A stretch of 64,000 bases of DNA from Marinibactrum halimedae (GCF_021234875.1 NZ_JAJQVM010000014.1:1-64000); one strand, 5' to 3'. Positions 1-10,624 are shown, numbered from the stretch's first letter. The notes: generated by a model not told the origin, from the letters alone. Made by a program: numbers and translations.

Positions 1-108
1 CTGAATTTACTCAAAACGAATGATGACAGTAAAAGGCGAATCAAACAGCGCATAGTGGCCGCCGCAGCGGACGACGAATATCGTTCAAAGATTCTTCTTT
101 CTGGGTGA
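1..108 (+). CDS. Transposase, C-terminal 35 residues (partial)
   Basis: The frame is open from the first base and stops with TGA at 106-108, directly before the terminal inverted repeat. The residues are basic and hydrophilic (for example DDSKRRIKQR), as in many transposase tails, but 35 residues are too few to name the family from sequence. Calling it a transposase rests on its position inside the IS end. The start lies upstream of the window. Confidence 0.55.
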   Translation: MNLLKTNDDSKRRIKQRIVAAAADDEYRSKILLSG

Positions 109-127
109 TTATTACTAGGGAGCCCTG
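1..127 (+). mobile_element. Right end of an insertion sequence (partial)
   Basis: Positions 109-127 read TTATTACTAGGGAGCCCTG, the exact reverse complement of the 19-bp left terminal repeat of the small element at 15816-16029. The remainder, 1-108, is coding and ends in a stop one base before the repeat, which is typical of a transposase gene reaching its IS end. The boundary at 127/128 is where the sugar transferase reading frame on the other strand loses similarity to its family. The left end and the second target copy lie outside the window. If the target duplication is 10 bp, as at the related element, it would be positions 128-137. An IS4-like family is inferred only from that 10-bp length. 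Confidence 0.8.
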
Positions 128-1391
128 TATGGCGCAACATATAACCACTGATTTGTTCGCGATACATTTCATTATGAGCCACTGCATGTGGGCGAGGGCC
201 CACTATCGACATATTTCCTTCAAGAACATTAATAAACTGAGGAAGTTCATCCAACGAAGTTCGCCGCAAAAAACCTCCCAAAGGAGTAATTCGCGCGTCA
301 TTTTTTTGAGCTTGTTTAATCTGAGCACTATTGTCTTCACACACCGTCATGGTACGGAACTTCCACACTTTGAACGGCTTACCATCTAAACCATAACGCG
401 TTTGTCTGAAAAAAATGGGGCCACTTGAAGTCAGCTTAACCGCTGCTGCAATACAAAGCATCGGACCACTGATCAGGGCCAAAATTAATCCAGCAAGAAT
501 CACATCTTCCATGCGCTTAAGTATCGACATGGTACCGCGATTGGGCTCACCAACAACTCCAATTGCCGGTACACCATTTAAATTTACTGTTCGCGCATGC
601 AGTAAATCGAACATAAAAACATCTGGGATTAAATAGACAGACACAGTAGACGCAGAGAGCTCTTTAATCAGCCACTTAATACGTTTTTCAGCTCTCATAG
701 GTAAGGTCAAATAGACCTTATCAATTTCACCTCGCCTGGCAGAAGCTATGAGGTCAGAAAACTCTCCTGCAAAATTTTGCACTCTCTGAACACCGTGAGC
801 GTCTCGAACTGTTAGATCAACATCTTCTAACTCACCCTTTATTCCTTGGCGATCATCATAAAACCCTTTAATAACGTATCCACCCCAAGTACAGTTCTCT
901 AGCCTATGGGCAACTTCGATTGCCAGAGCACCATTACCTGCAATTGCCACGGAGCGTGTATTATGTCCTTTGTCACGAGCCCTCTGTAATAGAAATCTAG
1001 CTAACAAACGCCACGACAACAGACATACCAAAGTTAACAAATACCATTGCGCAAATTGAGGCCAAGAAAACAGCGTATCCTCAAGATGAGTCATACTACC
1101 GACAGCTAAAGCAAATATGAAACTGGCCGACCAGCAGAGAGACACTTGCTTTGCTTCTGCCCATATGGTCTCTGAACGCCAAGATCGATAAATCTCTGCA
1201 AATTCAGCCGCCAACTGTAAACAAACCACACTACCTAATGCTGCAACAAGATAATCTTGAGTAACACTGCCTTTAAAAAATAAAGCAGTTACAACAACAC
1301 CTAGCAATACTGCGGAAAAATCAAGAACCCTTGCAAGCAGCGCAAATAGTGAACTATGCGGCTTGACTAATCCTTTAGACCTAATATCCAT
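128..1391 (-). pseudogene. WcaJ-type polyprenyl-phosphate sugar-1-phosphate transferase, interrupted by an IS
   Basis: Reading the minus strand from ATG at 1391 (GAGGAA just upstream) gives an N-terminal membrane region, a nucleotide-binding-like CoA-binding_3 domain (IAGNGALAIEV), and then the catalytic sugar-transferase domain with the family motifs FRQTRYGLDGKPF, KFRTM, LRRTSLDELPQ and SIVGPRPHA. Such enzymes load the first sugar phosphate onto undecaprenyl phosphate to start exopolysaccharide synthesis. After about 421 residues the frame meets the IS end at 127. The expected KPGITGWAQV segment and the last ~45 residues are replaced by IS-encoded residues, and the frame stays open to the window edge, so no normal protein end exists. 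The original gene would have been about 465 residues. The insertion probably inactivates it, because the missing part belongs to the catalytic domain. Confidence 0.85.
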
Positions 1392-1758
1392 TGCATTTCC
1401 TCTCTTAACGCAATTAAAAACGTAGGTAAGAATAGTATTTACAACCCAACTTAGCCGGTACGATACCCCTCACCCGAACCAACTCAATATTTAAAAGCTC
1501 CTATAGCGAGCTGTTAACTTACACCTTAGATTTTATTGGATTAACCATTAAGATTTACCACAAGATTTCACACAATTACCACAAGATTTCACACAATCAC
1601 TATAAGAATATATGCAATCCACTAACTAGGGCTTTTTCAATCTCAATAATTACTAAAAATCAAACAACTTGCTTAATTTATATAAAAATAACCTCTGAAA
1701 AGCTATAAAAATATCAGCGTAAACACAAATCAAACTACATATTCACAATACACACATA
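1392..1758. other. AT-rich intergenic region with a 21-bp tandem repeat
   Basis: No open frame with a plausible start was found between the sugar transferase start and the rplQ terminator. The segment holds the promoter side of the sugar transferase (about 1392-1500) and two perfect adjacent 21-bp copies at 1555-1575 and 1576-1596. Otherwise it is AT-rich with no recognised element. Confidence 0.6.
1555..1596. repeat. Two perfect 21-bp tandem copies
   Basis: Copies at 1555-1575 and 1576-1596 are identical and begin TTACCACAAGATTTC. They lie in non-coding DNA. This is one of several short tandem duplications at gene boundaries in this window. Confidence 0.9.
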
Positions 1759-1786
1759 AAAAAAAACCGAGCCCTTAGGCTCGGTT
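1759..1786 (-). terminator. Rho-independent terminator of the ribosomal protein block
   Basis: CCGAGCC (1767-1773) pairs with GGCTCGG (1778-1784) around a CTTA loop. On the minus strand the stem is followed by a long T run, the complement of the A tract at 1757-1766. It lies about 30 bases beyond the rplQ stop. Confidence 0.92.
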
Positions 1787-1813
1787 TCTTCATTCAAGAG
1801 TAATCAAGTTAAC

Positions 1814-2197
1814 TTACTCTTCAACTGCTTCTGCTGAAACTGGTCGATCAACAAGCTCAACATATGCCATTGGCGCTTTATCCCCAGTTCTATATCCACA
1901 TTTTAAAATGCGAATATAACCACCTGGACGTCCCTCATAACGTGGGCCAAGTTCAGCAAATAATTTACCTACGGCGGCATCGCTTCTCAACCGAGAGAAA
2001 GCAAGGCGTCTGTTAGCAACGCTGTCTTTTTTAGCCAATGTAATCAATGGCTCAGCAACTCGACGAAGCTCCTTCGCTTTAGGTAATGTTGTTTTAATCA
2101 ACTCATGCTCAACCAAAGAGACTGTCATGTTACTGAACATAGCCTTTCGGTGAGAGCTGTTTCGATTCAGTTTTCGGCCACTTTTACGATGACGCAT
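1814..2197 (-). CDS. rplQ: 50S ribosomal protein L17
   Basis: A 127-residue protein opening [20 protein letters not shown], the conserved L17 start. It lies near the peptide exit tunnel of the large subunit. It is the last gene of the alpha operon (rpsM-rpsK-rpsD-rpoA-rplQ), 81 bp after rpoA, and is followed by a strong terminator. Length and ends are normal. Confidence 0.98.
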   Translation of the reverse strand: MRHRKSGRKLNRNSSHRKAMFSNMTVSLVEHELIKTTLPKAKELRRVAEPLITLAKKDSVANRRLAFSRLRSDAAVGKLFAELGPRYEGRPGGYIRILKCGYRTGDKAPMAYVELVDRPVSAEAVEE

Positions 2198-2278
2198 AAC
2201 TCTAAATCCCTACAGTTTTTATTGCTATCACAGCAATATAAAATGTTAATTTACGCTGCTCCGGTGAACTTTCTTAGA

Positions 2279-3274
2279 TTAATCGTCGTTACGTAAACTA
2301 GCTGGAGGCCAGTTTTCAAGACGCATACCTAAGGAAAGTCCTCTTGTCGCAAGAATATCTTTGATTTCTGTCAGTGATTTCTTACCTAAGTTAGGTGTCT
2401 TCAACAACTCAACTTCTGTACGCTGAATTAAATCACCAATGTAGTAGATATTTTCTGCTTTCAAACAGTTCGCAGAGCGCACTGTTAACTCAAGATCATC
2501 TACCGGACGCATCAAGGTTGGATCAACCTCATTCTTCTCTTCTTCAGGCTCGCTTTGCTTTTCACCTTCAAGATCAACGAATACGGCCAATTGCTGCTGC
2601 AATATGGTTGCTCCACGACGAATTGCCTCTTCAGGGTCAATTGTGCCGTCAGTTTCTAAGTCAAGTACCAACTTATCCAAGTCTGTACGTTGCTCTACAC
2701 GAGCACTCTCAACTGTATAAGCAAGACGTTTAACAGGGCTAAATGTCGCATCGAGTTGAAGCTTACCGATGGCTCGGGTCTCATCTTCATCGCTAATGCG
2801 AGAATCAGCAGGCTGGTAGCCTCTACCACGAGCGACAACGATATTCATGTTGAAATCCATATCGGAAGTCACATGAGCAATTACATGATCAGGGTTCTTG
2901 ATTTCAACTTCATGATCCAATTGAATATCACCGGCAGTAACCACACCCGGACCGCGCTTAGATACTGACAATCTGGCAGCATCTTTCCCATGCATGACAA
3001 CAGCAATGCCTTTCAGGTTAAGAAGAATTTCAATGACATCCTCTTGAACACCTTCAATTGCACTATATTCATGCAAAACCCCGTCTATCTCTGCTTCAAC
3101 AACAGCACAACCAGGCATTGAAGATAGTAAGATACGACGCAATGCGTTACCAAGAGTGTGACCAAAGCCACGCTCAAGAGGTTCAAGAACCACTTTTGCA
3201 TGATTACGATCGATTTCTGTCACATCAATCGTTCTTGGAGTTAAAAATTCGTTTACAGCAGTTTGCATAGCCAC
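2279..3274 (-). CDS. rpoA: RNA polymerase alpha subunit
   Basis: A 331-residue protein, close to the usual 329. The N-terminal assembly domain spans roughly residues 1-235 and carries the conserved [20 protein letters not shown] segment. After an acidic linker ([10 protein letters not shown]) the C-terminal domain carries [11 protein letters not shown], the helix that contacts UP-element DNA and activators such as CRP. It assembles the beta subunits and serves as an activator target. It sits between rpsD and rplQ, as in other gammaproteobacteria. Confidence 0.99.
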   Translation of the reverse strand: MAMQTAVNEFLTPRTIDVTEIDRNHAKVVLEPLERGFGHTLGNALRRILLSSMPGCAVVEAEIDGVLHEYSAIEGVQEDVIEILLNLKGIAVVMHGKDAARLSVSKRGPGVVTAGDIQLDHEVEIKNPDHVIAHVTSDMDFNMNIVVARGRGYQPADSRISDEDETRAIGKLQLDATFSPVKRLAYTVESARVEQRTDLDKLVLDLETDGTIDPEEAIRRGATILQQQLAVFVDLEGEKQSEPEEEKNEVDPTLMRPVDDLELTVRSANCLKAENIYYIGDLIQRTEVELLKTPNLGKKSLTEIKDILATRGLSLGMRLENWPPASLRNDD

Positions 3275-3294
3275 GCCCTCTAGAGAAAATTACT

Positions 3295-3915
3295 TTACTT
3301 AGAGTAAAGCTCAACGATGAGGTTTTCATTGATCTCGGCAGGCAGGTCAGCACGATCAGGAACACGATTATATGTTCCTTCTTTCTTTTCTACACTCACT
3401 GCTACCCATTCAACCTCGCCTCTTTGAGCTGCTAACTCAAGCGCGTTAGCGATACGAAGTTGGTTTTTCGCTTTCTCACGAATGGATACCACATCGCCAA
3501 CTTTGATTTGATACGAAGGAATGTTGACCACCGAACCATTTACTAAAATAGACTTATGCGAGACTAGCTGACGAGCTTCCGCACGTGTAGCGCCAAATCC
3601 CATACGATAAACAACATTATCGAGACGACCTTCCAATAATTTAAGAAGGTTCTCACCTGTCGCACCTTTGATACGCGCAGCTTCTTTATAGTAAGCATGG
3701 AATTGTTTTTCCAATAGCCCATAGATTCTGCGGACTTTTTGCTTTTCACGAAGCTGTACACCGTAATCAGATAAACGGCCTCTGCGAGCACCATGCTGAC
3801 CAGGCGCACTTTCAAGCTTACACTTTGAGTCAAGTGGACGAGCGCCACTTTTCAAAAAGAGGTCAGTACCTTCACGACGCGCGAGCTTACACTTTGGTCC
3901 AATATAACGTGCCAT
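3295..3915 (-). CDS. rpsD: 30S ribosomal protein S4
   Basis: A 206-residue protein starting [20 protein letters not shown], with the S4 RNA-binding domain near residues 95-160 ([20 protein letters not shown]). It nucleates assembly of the 30S body, and in enteric bacteria it represses the alpha operon through its leader. Spacing to rpoA is 20 bp and to rpsK 16 bp, so the genes are co-transcribed. Confidence 0.98.
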   Translation of the reverse strand: MARYIGPKCKLARREGTDLFLKSGARPLDSKCKLESAPGQHGARRGRLSDYGVQLREKQKVRRIYGLLEKQFHAYYKEAARIKGATGENLLKLLEGRLDNVVYRMGFGATRAEARQLVSHKSILVNGSVVNIPSYQIKVGDVVSIREKAKNQLRIANALELAAQRGEVEWVAVSVEKKEGTYNRVPDRADLPAEINENLIVELYSK

Positions 3916-3931
3916 ATTTTCTCAAGCCCCC

Positions 3932-4324
3932 TTACACGCGACGTTTTTTCGGTGGACGACAACCATTATGTGGTATTGGCGTCACATCGGTGATATTGGT
4001 AATTTTGTAACCAATATTATTCAAGGCGCGAACAGCAGATTCGCGACCAGGTCCAGGACCTTTGACTTCAACGTCTAGGTTTTTTAGACCATAATCTTTA
4101 GCAGCTTCGCCAGCACGCTCTGCAGCAACCTGTGCTGCAAACGGTGTACTTTTACGAGAACCACGAAAACCAGAACCACCAGCGGTGGCCCAGCTCAGTG
4201 TATTACCCTGACGATCAGAAATCGTCACGATTGTATTGTTAAAAGACGCGTGAATGTGTGCAACACCATCAACAACCGTCTTTTTAACTTTTTTTCGAGT
4301 GGTTTGTTTACTTGGCTTAGCCAT
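3932..4324 (-). CDS. rpsK: 30S ribosomal protein S11
   Basis: A 130-residue protein with the conserved centre [17 protein letters not shown] and the C-terminal [10 protein letters not shown] tail. It forms part of the 30S platform near the 3' end of 16S rRNA. It lies between rpsM and rpsD with normal length and ends. Confidence 0.98.
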   Translation of the reverse strand: MAKPSKQTTRKKVKKTVVDGVAHIHASFNNTIVTISDRQGNTLSWATAGGSGFRGSRKSTPFAAQVAAERAGEAAKDYGLKNLDVEVKGPGPGRESAVRALNNIGYKITNITDVTPIPHNGCRPPKKRRV

Positions 4325-4374
4325 AGCAACTCCATCCTAAATTCGGTTGATAAACCTGACTATTTCAGCCAGCC

Positions 4375-4731
4375 TTATTTCTTGATGGGCTTACGTGGCC
4401 CTTTACGAGTACGAGCGTTAGTTTTAGAACGCTGACCACGCACAGGGAGATTACGACGATGACGAATACCACGGAAACAGCCCAAATCCATTAAGCGTTT
4501 GATGCTCATGGAAACTTCTCGGCGCAAATCACCTTCGACTGTTCGTTTTCCGACCTCTTCACGCAAGGTGTCCATCTGCTCTTCAGAAAGATCACCTACT
4601 TTCGCCGTTTCTGCTATCCCTGTAGCTGCACAAATTTGCTTAGCAGTTGTGCGACCTATGCCGTAAACATAAGTCAAAGAGATAACGGCATGCTTGTTAT
4701 CTGGTATGTTTACACCAGCAATACGAGCCAT
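4375..4731 (-). CDS. rpsM: 30S ribosomal protein S13
   Basis: A 118-residue protein beginning [20 protein letters not shown] and ending in the basic tail [13 protein letters not shown], which reaches the P-site tRNA. It forms intersubunit bridges in the 30S head. It is the first gene of the alpha operon, preceded by a 230-bp gap that separates it from rpmJ and should hold the leader or promoter. GGAG lies about 10 bases before the ATG. Confidence 0.98.
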   Translation of the reverse strand: MARIAGVNIPDNKHAVISLTYVYGIGRTTAKQICAATGIAETAKVGDLSEEQMDTLREEVGKRTVEGDLRREVSMSIKRLMDLGCFRGIRHRRNLPVRGQRSKTNARTRKGPRKPIKK

Positions 4732-4961
4732 TTAAGTTACTCCAAATAATGAAAATTTTGTGGTATTGACAGCATAAACACATCATCAATAGCACCCACT
4801 AAAAAAGGGCGCAGAAGGATAACGATATTTACACCGCAAAGCAATAGCCCAGTGATTTCTCACTGGACGACAGTCAATACCCCCTGGATTAAACCCTTTT
4901 ACACAAAGAATTAATCCTACTTTATGCAAATTGGAATTTGCATAAAATCGAGAGCATCAAA
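4732..4961 (-). promoter_or_regulatory. spc/alpha inter-operon region with two inverted repeats
   Basis: This 230-bp gap between rpmJ and rpsM carries two dyads. The first is a perfect 12-bp inverted repeat around GG at 4921-4946 (TTTATGCAAATT and its complement). The second is a CCAGTGA/TCACTGG hairpin at about 4851-4868. In E. coli the equivalent interval holds the alpha-operon leader bound by S4. That role is likely here but not shown: I could not draw the pseudoknot with confidence, and neither hairpin has a T run. Confidence 0.5.
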
Positions 4962-5078
4962 TTAACCTTGACGCTGCTTATGACGTGGTTCGGCACTGCA
5001 GATAACGCGTAATACACCATTACGACGAACCATTTTGCAGTTTCGACACATCTTCTTTACAGAAGCTCTAACCTTCAT
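4962..5078 (-). CDS. rpmJ: 50S ribosomal protein L36
   Basis: A 38-residue protein read directly from the sequence, with the zinc-ribbon ligands C11, C14, C27 and H33 all present. This is the zinc-binding (C+) form of L36. It ends with EPRHKQRQG, as in most bacteria. It lies 22 bp downstream of secY and closes the spc operon. A 26-bp palindrome begins 15 bp past its stop. Confidence 0.97.
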   Translation of the reverse strand: MKVRASVKKMCRNCKMVRRNGVLRVICSAEPRHKQRQG

Positions 5079-5100
5079 CGAATGATAACCTCAACTAAAC

Positions 5101-6435
5101 TCAGCGAGCGACGCCGCTACCATAGTTTTTAAGATTCGCTTTCTTCATCAAAGAATCATATTGATTAGACATCAAGTGAGACTGAACTTGTGCCATAAAA
5201 TCCATGACAACAACAACCGCAATCAACAATGATGTTCCACCAAGATAAAATGGAACATTAGTTGCCACCACCAAGAATTGAGGTAATAAACATACTCCCG
5301 CAATATAAATGGCACCAACTACCGTTAACCGAGTCAGGACTTTATCAATATACTTTGCTGTTTGATCTCCGGGACGAATACCAGGTATGTACGCCTGAGA
5401 TTTTTTCAAATTATCTGCCACCTCTTTTGGATTAAACATCAACGCTGTATAGAAGAAGCAGAAGAAGATAATCAAAGCTGCAAATAATATGAAATTAAGT
5501 GGCTGGCCTGGCCCTATTGCCAATGCCAATTCTTGTAAAAAATCGGAACCCGCACCTTCAGTACTGTTTCCGAACCATTGAGCAATAGAAGCAGGAAACA
5601 AAAGGATGCTACTCGCAAAAATTGCCGGAATAACACCAGCCATATTTACTTTAAGCGGCAAATGGCTACTTTGAGCTGCAAATACTTTCCGGCCTTGTTG
5701 TCTCTTCGCATAATTAACTGTAATTCTGCGCTGACCACGTTCCATACGAACAACGAACCAAATCACAGCAACTGCAAGTAAAGCAACACCTAACAAAGCG
5801 AGCTCATGAAGATCGCCTTGCCGAGTACTTTCTATCGCTTGACCCACTGCGCTTGGTAATCCAGCAACAATACCCGCAAAAATAAGCATGGAAATACCAT
5901 TTCCAATACCTCTTTCTGTTACCTGTTCACCTAGCCACATCATAAATACAGCACCGGTAACAAGCGAAACCACAGCAACAAAATAAAAGCTGAAGTCGGC
6001 GCTATAAGCATAACTCTGTGCTAGGCCAACCGACATACCAATGGCTTGAACCGTGGCCAGAGCTACTGTTAAATAGCGGGTATACTGACTAATTTTTCGA
6101 CGACCAGCATCACCTTCCTTTTTCAACTGCTCTAAAGAGGGTGTTACAGCCGTCATTAATTGCATAATAATCGACGCTGAAATATATGGCATAATACCCA
6201 GCGCTAAAATACTCATCCTTTCCAAGGCGCCACCAGAGAACATATTAATCATTCCCAAAATTGTACCTTGGTTCTGATTAAATAAGCTCGCCATGCGTTC
6301 TGGATCAATACCAGGAACAGGTATATGAGTACCAATTCTGTACACAATAATTGCTAAGAACAGAAAACGAAGGCGAGCCCAAAGCTCGCCCAATCCTTTT
6401 CGATTCCCTAGAGCCACATTGCCTGCGGTCGCCAT
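5101..6435 (-). CDS. secY: Protein translocase subunit SecY
   Basis: A 444-residue inner membrane protein with about ten hydrophobic helices, the central channel of the Sec translocon. Recognisable segments are the N-terminal [34 protein letters not shown] in helix 2, and [20 protein letters not shown]. The cytoplasmic loop between helices 8 and 9, where SecA and ribosomes bind, is present ([20 protein letters not shown]). It sits between rplO and rpmJ, the normal spc-operon place. Confidence 0.99.
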   Translation of the reverse strand: MATAGNVALGNRKGLGELWARLRFLFLAIIVYRIGTHIPVPGIDPERMASLFNQNQGTILGMINMFSGGALERMSILALGIMPYISASIIMQLMTAVTPSLEQLKKEGDAGRRKISQYTRYLTVALATVQAIGMSVGLAQSYAYSADFSFYFVAVVSLVTGAVFMMWLGEQVTERGIGNGISMLIFAGIVAGLPSAVGQAIESTRQGDLHELALLGVALLAVAVIWFVVRMERGQRRITVNYAKRQQGRKVFAAQSSHLPLKVNMAGVIPAIFASSILLFPASIAQWFGNSTEGAGSDFLQELALAIGPGQPLNFILFAALIIFFCFFYTALMFNPKEVADNLKKSQAYIPGIRPGDQTAKYIDKVLTRLTVVGAIYIAGVCLLPQFLVVATNVPFYLGGTSLLIAVVVVMDFMAQVQSHLMSNQYDSLMKKANLKNYGSGVAR

Positions 6436-6461
6436 CGGGTCCCCTCAGTTATATCAAGAAA

Positions 6462-6896
6462 CTACTCTTCAATAGATCCGCCAGCCGCTTCAATAGCAGA
6501 GCGAGCACCTTTAGTTACAGCAAGTCCTTTGACCGTTACAGGCTTATTAATTTCCCCAGAAAGGAAAACTTTAGCTCGCTTGATGTTAGCAGTGATAAGA
6601 CCGGCTTTAGCCAAAGCGGCCAAATCTACCACATCACCTTCTACTTTGTTAAGTTCTGATAGACGAATTTCAGCGGTAACGCGGCCAATACGAGAGGTAA
6701 AACCATATTTAGGCAAGCGCTTTTGAAGCGGCATCTGACCGCCTTCAAAACCTGGCTTCACACTACCACCAGAGCGAGACTTAAGACCTTTATGACCTCG
6801 ACCAGCTGTTTTACCTAAACCACTCCCCATACCACGAGCAACACGCTTACGGCTGGTTATGCGTCCAGGAGCAGGACTCAGAGTATTTAAACGCAT
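6462..6896 (-). CDS. rplO: 50S ribosomal protein L15
   Basis: A 144-residue protein when started at [11 protein letters not shown] (6896). The frame extends five codons further upstream but would then overlap rpmD, and family members start at MRLNTL. It carries the glycine- and arginine-rich N-terminal segment ([20 protein letters not shown]) that threads into 23S rRNA. It lies immediately before secY. Confidence 0.97.
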   Translation of the reverse strand: MRLNTLSPAPGRITSRKRVARGMGSGLGKTAGRGHKGLKSRSGGSVKPGFEGGQMPLQKRLPKYGFTSRIGRVTAEIRLSELNKVEGDVVDLAALAKAGLITANIKRAKVFLSGEINKPVTVKGLAVTKGARSAIEAAGGSIEE

Positions 6897-6897
6897 C

Positions 6898-7083
6898 TCA
6901 CACTCCCTCAACTTGAACCAAGTAGTTTACTTTATTAATCATGCCACGAACGGAAGGTGTATCTTCAACTTCCACTGTGTGGCCAATACGACGCAGACCT
7001 AAGCCGAGCAAGCATGCCTTATGGCTTTGCAAGCGGCCAGCGCTGCTTTTCACTTGAGTAACTTTGACTGTCTTTTTAGCCAT
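6898..7083 (-). CDS. rpmD: 50S ribosomal protein L30
   Basis: A 61-residue protein starting [13 protein letters not shown] at 7083; four upstream codons in frame are unlikely to be used. It contains the L30 core [20 protein letters not shown]. It lies between rpsE and rplO with a 1-bp gap to rplO, suggesting translational coupling. Confidence 0.96.
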   Translation of the reverse strand: MAKKTVKVTQVKSSAGRLQSHKACLLGLGLRRIGHTVEVEDTPSVRGMINKVNYLVQVEGV

Positions 7084-7119
7084 GGTTTTATTCACCTATT
7101 AAAACTGAGCCAATTAGGC

Positions 7120-7647
7120 TCAGTTCAAAATTTCCTCAACACTCTTGCCACGTTTAGCTGCAACAGCTTCTGGAGAAGCCATTTGCTTTAGTGCCTTGAA
7201 TGTAGCGCGCACAACATTAACAGGGTTTGTGGAGCCATAGCATTTTGCTAAAACGTTTTGAACACCTGCAATTTCCAACACCGCACGCATCGCACCACCG
7301 GCAATAACACCCGTACCAGGTGACGCAGGCTGCATGTATACGTTAGATGCTGAATGACGCCCTTTTGTCGGATACTGGATGGTGTCACCATTCAGCTCAA
7401 CATTGATCATATTGCGACGAGCAGCTTCCATGGCTTTTTGAATAGCTTGAGGAACTTCTCTAGCTTTACCACGACCAAAGCCAACTTTACCGTTACCGTC
7501 GCCCACGACTGTCAACGCAGTGAATGTAAAAATACGTCCACCTTTGACAGTTTTAGCAACACGGTTTACTTCAACTAGCTTCTCTTGCAAGCCTTCTTCT
7601 TGTTGGGTAGAACCGTTGTTGCGCTCTTCTTTTCTGTTGTTCGCCAT
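7120..7647 (-). CDS. rpsE: 30S ribosomal protein S5
   Basis: A 175-residue protein. The N-terminal dsRBD-like part carries [20 protein letters not shown] and [19 protein letters not shown]; the C-terminal part carries [18 protein letters not shown]. It acts in decoding fidelity and 30S assembly. The short [14 protein letters not shown]-terminus is variable in the family. It lies between rplR and rpmD. Confidence 0.98.
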   Translation of the reverse strand: MANNRKEERNNGSTQQEEGLQEKLVEVNRVAKTVKGGRIFTFTALTVVGDGNGKVGFGRGKAREVPQAIQKAMEAARRNMINVELNGDTIQYPTKGRHSASNVYMQPASPGTGVIAGGAMRAVLEIAGVQNVLAKCYGSTNPVNVVRATFKALKQMASPEAVAAKRGKSVEEILN

Positions 7648-7657
7648 AACTCAACCT

Positions 7658-8008
7658 TTAGAATTCAAGACCAGCTTCACGCGCGGCGTCTGCCAACGCC
7701 TTGATGCGTCCATGGTATTTATAACCACTGCGGTCAAATGCAACTTCAGTAATACCCACTGCTTTGGCTCGCTCAGCAACAAGCTTGCCCACTGTTGCAG
7801 CAGCATCAGCATTTCCGGTCTTTGCACTACGTAAGTCTTTCTCTACAGTAGAAGCACTAACCAATACTTTTCCGCCTTCGGCCGCAATTACTTGTGCATA
7901 GATGTGTCGAGGGGTACGAAAAACACAAAGGCGATTTGCACCCAACTCACGGATCTTGGCACGAGCCCTACGCGCACGGCGTATACGAGAATCTTTCTTA
8001 ACGCTCAT
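7658..8008 (-). CDS. rplR: 50S ribosomal protein L18
   Basis: A 116-residue protein starting [20 protein letters not shown], with the 5S-rRNA-binding core [16 protein letters not shown] and the end [20 protein letters not shown]. It bridges 5S and 23S rRNA. The spacing of 10 bp on each side supports co-transcription. Confidence 0.98.
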   Translation of the reverse strand: MSVKKDSRIRRARRARAKIRELGANRLCVFRTPRHIYAQVIAAEGGKVLVSASTVEKDLRSAKTGNADAAATVGKLVAERAKAVGITEVAFDRSGYKYHGRIKALADAAREAGLEF

Positions 8009-8018
8009 AACCTAGCCC

Positions 8019-8552
8019 TTACTTCTTCTTAGCTTCTTTACGACGAACGTACTCATCAGAGTAACGAACACCTTTACCTTTGTAAGGCTCTGGTGGACGG
8101 AAAGCACGGATTTCTGAAGCCACTTGGCCCAAAAGCTGCTTATCTGCACTCTTAAGTACAATTTCTGTCTGACTAGGTGACTCGGCCGTTACGCCCTCCG
8201 GAAGGGCGTAATCGATTGGATGCGAGAAACCCAATGTCAGGTTTACAGTTTTGCCTGCGGCTTTAGCACGATAACCAACGCCATTTAGCTCCAACTTTTT
8301 CTCAAAGCCTTTGCTTACACCAACAACCATGTTGTTAGTTAATGCACGCATGGTTCCCGCTAAAGCACGAGACTGCTTGGCACCATCACGTGCAGCGAAT
8401 TTGAGCAAGTTATCTTCTAAAGATACTTCTACGCTGTTGTGAATTTCCAGCGCCAATGTACCGTTGCTGCCTTTGATAGAAAGGTCTTGACCTTTAAGGT
8501 CAACTTTCACACCAGCAGGTACTTCAACCGGACTATTTGCAACTCGAGACAT
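8019..8552 (-). CDS. rplF: 50S ribosomal protein L6
   Basis: A 177-residue protein when started at [14 protein letters not shown] (8552), the family's usual start. A 19-codon extension upstream overlaps rpsH and is probably not translated. Two L6 folds end in the conserved [20 protein letters not shown]. It lies near the factor-binding region of the 50S subunit. Confidence 0.97.
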   Translation of the reverse strand: MSRVANSPVEVPAGVKVDLKGQDLSIKGSNGTLALEIHNSVEVSLEDNLLKFAARDGAKQSRALAGTMRALTNNMVVGVSKGFEKKLELNGVGYRAKAAGKTVNLTLGFSHPIDYALPEGVTAESPSQTEIVLKSADKQLLGQVASEIRAFRPPEPYKGKGVRYSDEYVRRKEAKKK

Positions 8553-8565
8553 GACAAATTCCCAA

Positions 8566-8958
8566 TTAGAATACTGTGCAAAGCACTTCACCACCGACGC
8601 CTGCTGCACGAGCCGCTCGGTCGGTCATTACACCTTTACTGGTAGAGACAATCGCAATGCCCAAACCACCTCTTACAGAGGGAAGCTTGTCTTTTCCGGC
8701 ATAGTTACGAAGACCTGGACGGCTAACGCGATCCAATTCTGCGATGACTGGCTTACCTTCGAAATATTTGAGTGAAACACTCAATTGAGGCTTTGCATCT
8801 TCACTGACTTCAAAGCCAGAAATGTACCCTTCCTCATGTAAAACTTTTGCAACGCTTATTTTAAGCTTAGAGGACGGCATTAAGACGTCTGCCTTGCCTA
8901 CCAACTGCGCGTTGCGAATACGTGTCAGCATATCTGACAACGGATCTTGCATACTCAT
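8566..8958 (-). CDS. rpsH: 30S ribosomal protein S8
   Basis: A 130-residue protein starting [18 protein letters not shown], with the C-terminal [18 protein letters not shown] motif that binds helix 21 of 16S rRNA. In enteric bacteria S8 represses the spc operon at the rplE region. It lies between rpsN and rplF. Confidence 0.98.
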   Translation of the reverse strand: MSMQDPLSDMLTRIRNAQLVGKADVLMPSSKLKISVAKVLHEEGYISGFEVSEDAKPQLSVSLKYFEGKPVIAELDRVSRPGLRNYAGKDKLPSVRGGLGIAIVSTSKGVMTDRAARAAGVGGEVLCTVF

Positions 8959-8984
8959 AAGAATGACTCCTGAGTTCTCTAAGC

Positions 8985-9290
8985 TTACCAGCTTGCTTTA
9001 ACCAAGCCTGGTACATCACCACGCATTGCTGCTTCACGTAATTTGTTTCGGCATAAGCCAAACTTACGATAAACAGCATGTGGACGACCAGTAATACGAC
9101 AACGCCTTTGCTGACGTACTTTGCTTGAATCTCTTGGTAACTTCTGAAGCTTGATTTGAGCTTCCCAAACTTCATCTTCAGTGGAACCAGGGTTAGCGAC
9201 AATTGCTTTCAAACTGGCACGTTTCGCAGCGTATTTTTCTGCAAGCTTTGCACGTTTAACGTCGCGTGCGATCATAGATTTCTTTGCCAT
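8985..9290 (-). CDS. rpsN: 30S ribosomal protein S14
   Basis: A 101-residue protein of the long form without the zinc-binding CxxC pairs. It starts [20 protein letters not shown] and ends with [20 protein letters not shown] followed by [15 protein letters not shown]. It belongs to the 30S head. It lies between rplE and rpsH. Confidence 0.98.
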   Translation of the reverse strand: MAKKSMIARDVKRAKLAEKYAAKRASLKAIVANPGSTEDEVWEAQIKLQKLPRDSSKVRQQRRCRITGRPHAVYRKFGLCRNKLREAAMRGDVPGLVKASW

Positions 9291-9300
9291 GATTCCTCTC

Positions 9301-9840
9301 CTAACCTTTCAACGGGAAGTTAAAGGCTTTTAGAAGTGCACGACCTTCATCGTCCGTGCGCGCAGTAGTCGTGATACAAATATCCAAACCACGTAACTTG
9401 TCTACTTTGTCATAATCAATCTCTGGGAAGATGATTTGCTCACTCACACCCATTGAAAAATTACCACGACCATCAAACTGCTTGGGGCTGATACCGCGAA
9501 AGTCACGAATACGAGGAATAGCAATCGAAACCAATCGATCTAAAAACTCGTACATACGATCTGAACGTAATGTGACTTTACAGCCGATTGGCCAGCCATC
9601 ACGAATTTTAAAACCAGCAATAGATTTACGAGCCTTAGTTACAACTACTTTTTGACCAGCAATTGCTTCCAGATCACGAACGGCATTTTCCAATACTTTT
9701 TTGTCGCCTACTGCTTCACCCACACCCATATTAATGGTGATTTTGGTGATGCGAGGCACTTCCATAACATTGGACAAGCCAAGATCTGTTTTTAACTTTG
9801 GCGCGATCTCTGCTTTATAGAGTTCTTTCAAATTAGCCAT
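9301..9840 (-). CDS. rplE: 50S ribosomal protein L5
   Basis: A 179-residue protein when started at [16 protein letters not shown] (9840), with AGGT eight bases upstream; three codons before it are in frame but not family-like. It carries the conserved [16 protein letters not shown] and [20 protein letters not shown]. It binds 5S rRNA and contacts S13 across the subunit interface. Confidence 0.97.
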   Translation of the reverse strand: MANLKELYKAEIAPKLKTDLGLSNVMEVPRITKITINMGVGEAVGDKKVLENAVRDLEAIAGQKVVVTKARKSIAGFKIRDGWPIGCKVTLRSDRMYEFLDRLVSIAIPRIRDFRGISPKQFDGRGNFSMGVSEQIIFPEIDYDKVDKLRGLDICITTTARTDDEGRALLKAFNFPLKG

Positions 9841-9854
9841 AATTATCAACCTGC

Positions 9855-10172
9855 TTAAGCGTCTACGGCTTCGCCGGTGGATTTGAAGATGCGGATTTTC
9901 TTACCATCTTCAAGAACCTTAAACCCAACTCGATCAGCTTTCTGAGTTGCATTGTTGTAAATTGCAACATTAGAAACCTGGATAGGGGCCTCTTTTTCTA
10001 TGATGCCACCAGCAACCCCCAATTGTGGGTTCGGCTTTTGGTGCTTTTTCACCATGTGAATCCCAGAAACGATCAAACGATCGTCAGCAAGGATTTTTAG
10101 CACCTTACCTTTCTTTCCAGAATCTCGACCAGTGATTACAATCACTTCGTCATCACACTTTATTTTACGCAT
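9855..10172 (-). CDS. rplX: 50S ribosomal protein L24
   Basis: A 105-residue protein with an N-terminal KOW motif ([20 protein letters not shown]). It is an early 50S assembly initiator that binds the 5' end of 23S rRNA. It lies between rplN and rplE. Confidence 0.98.
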   Translation of the reverse strand: MRKIKCDDEVIVITGRDSGKKGKVLKILADDRLIVSGIHMVKKHQKPNPQLGVAGGIIEKEAPIQVSNVAIYNNATQKADRVGFKVLEDGKKIRIFKSTGEAVDA

Positions 10173-10217
10173 AACACGTCCTCTTACTTTGACCGGTATA
10201 CTTTACGGTGGTTAGCC

Positions 10218-10586
10218 TTAAAGCACCTCTGGCGCCAAAGAAATAATCTTCATAAATTTTTCGCTACGCAATTCTCTAGTCACAGGTCCAAAAATACGTG
10301 TGCCTACAGGTGCGTCACTGTTATTAAGAAGAACAGCTGCGTTATCGTCGAACTTAATCAAAGAGCCATCTTGACGACGAACTCCCTTTTTAGTGCGAAC
10401 AACAACGGCTTTCATAACTTGGCCTTTTTTGACCTTACCGCGAGGAATCGCTTCCTTTACGGTTACTTTGATAATGTCGCCGACGGCTGCATAACGACGA
10501 TGCGAACCACCGAGAACCTTAATGCACATAACACGACGCGCACCAGAGTTGTCTGCAACATCGAGATAACTTTGCGCTTGGATCAT
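10218..10586 (-). CDS. rplN: 50S ribosomal protein L14
   Basis: A 122-residue protein starting [20 protein letters not shown] and containing [13 protein letters not shown]. It sits at the 30S-50S interface. As in other bacteria it is the first gene of the spc block, 38 bp after rpsQ. Confidence 0.99.
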   Translation of the reverse strand: MIQAQSYLDVADNSGARRVMCIKVLGGSHRRYAAVGDIIKVTVKEAIPRGKVKKGQVMKAVVVRTKKGVRRQDGSLIKFDDNAAVLLNNSDAPVGTRIFGPVTRELRSEKFMKIISLAPEVL

Positions 10587-10624
10587 CGCCCTTCTCCGAA
10601 ACTAGTAGTTGTAGTACTCTGAAA

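Noticed and set aside
105-389. A 94-codon plus-strand frame across the IS border.
   Set aside because: It reads the antisense of the sugar transferase and begins inside the IS terminal repeat.
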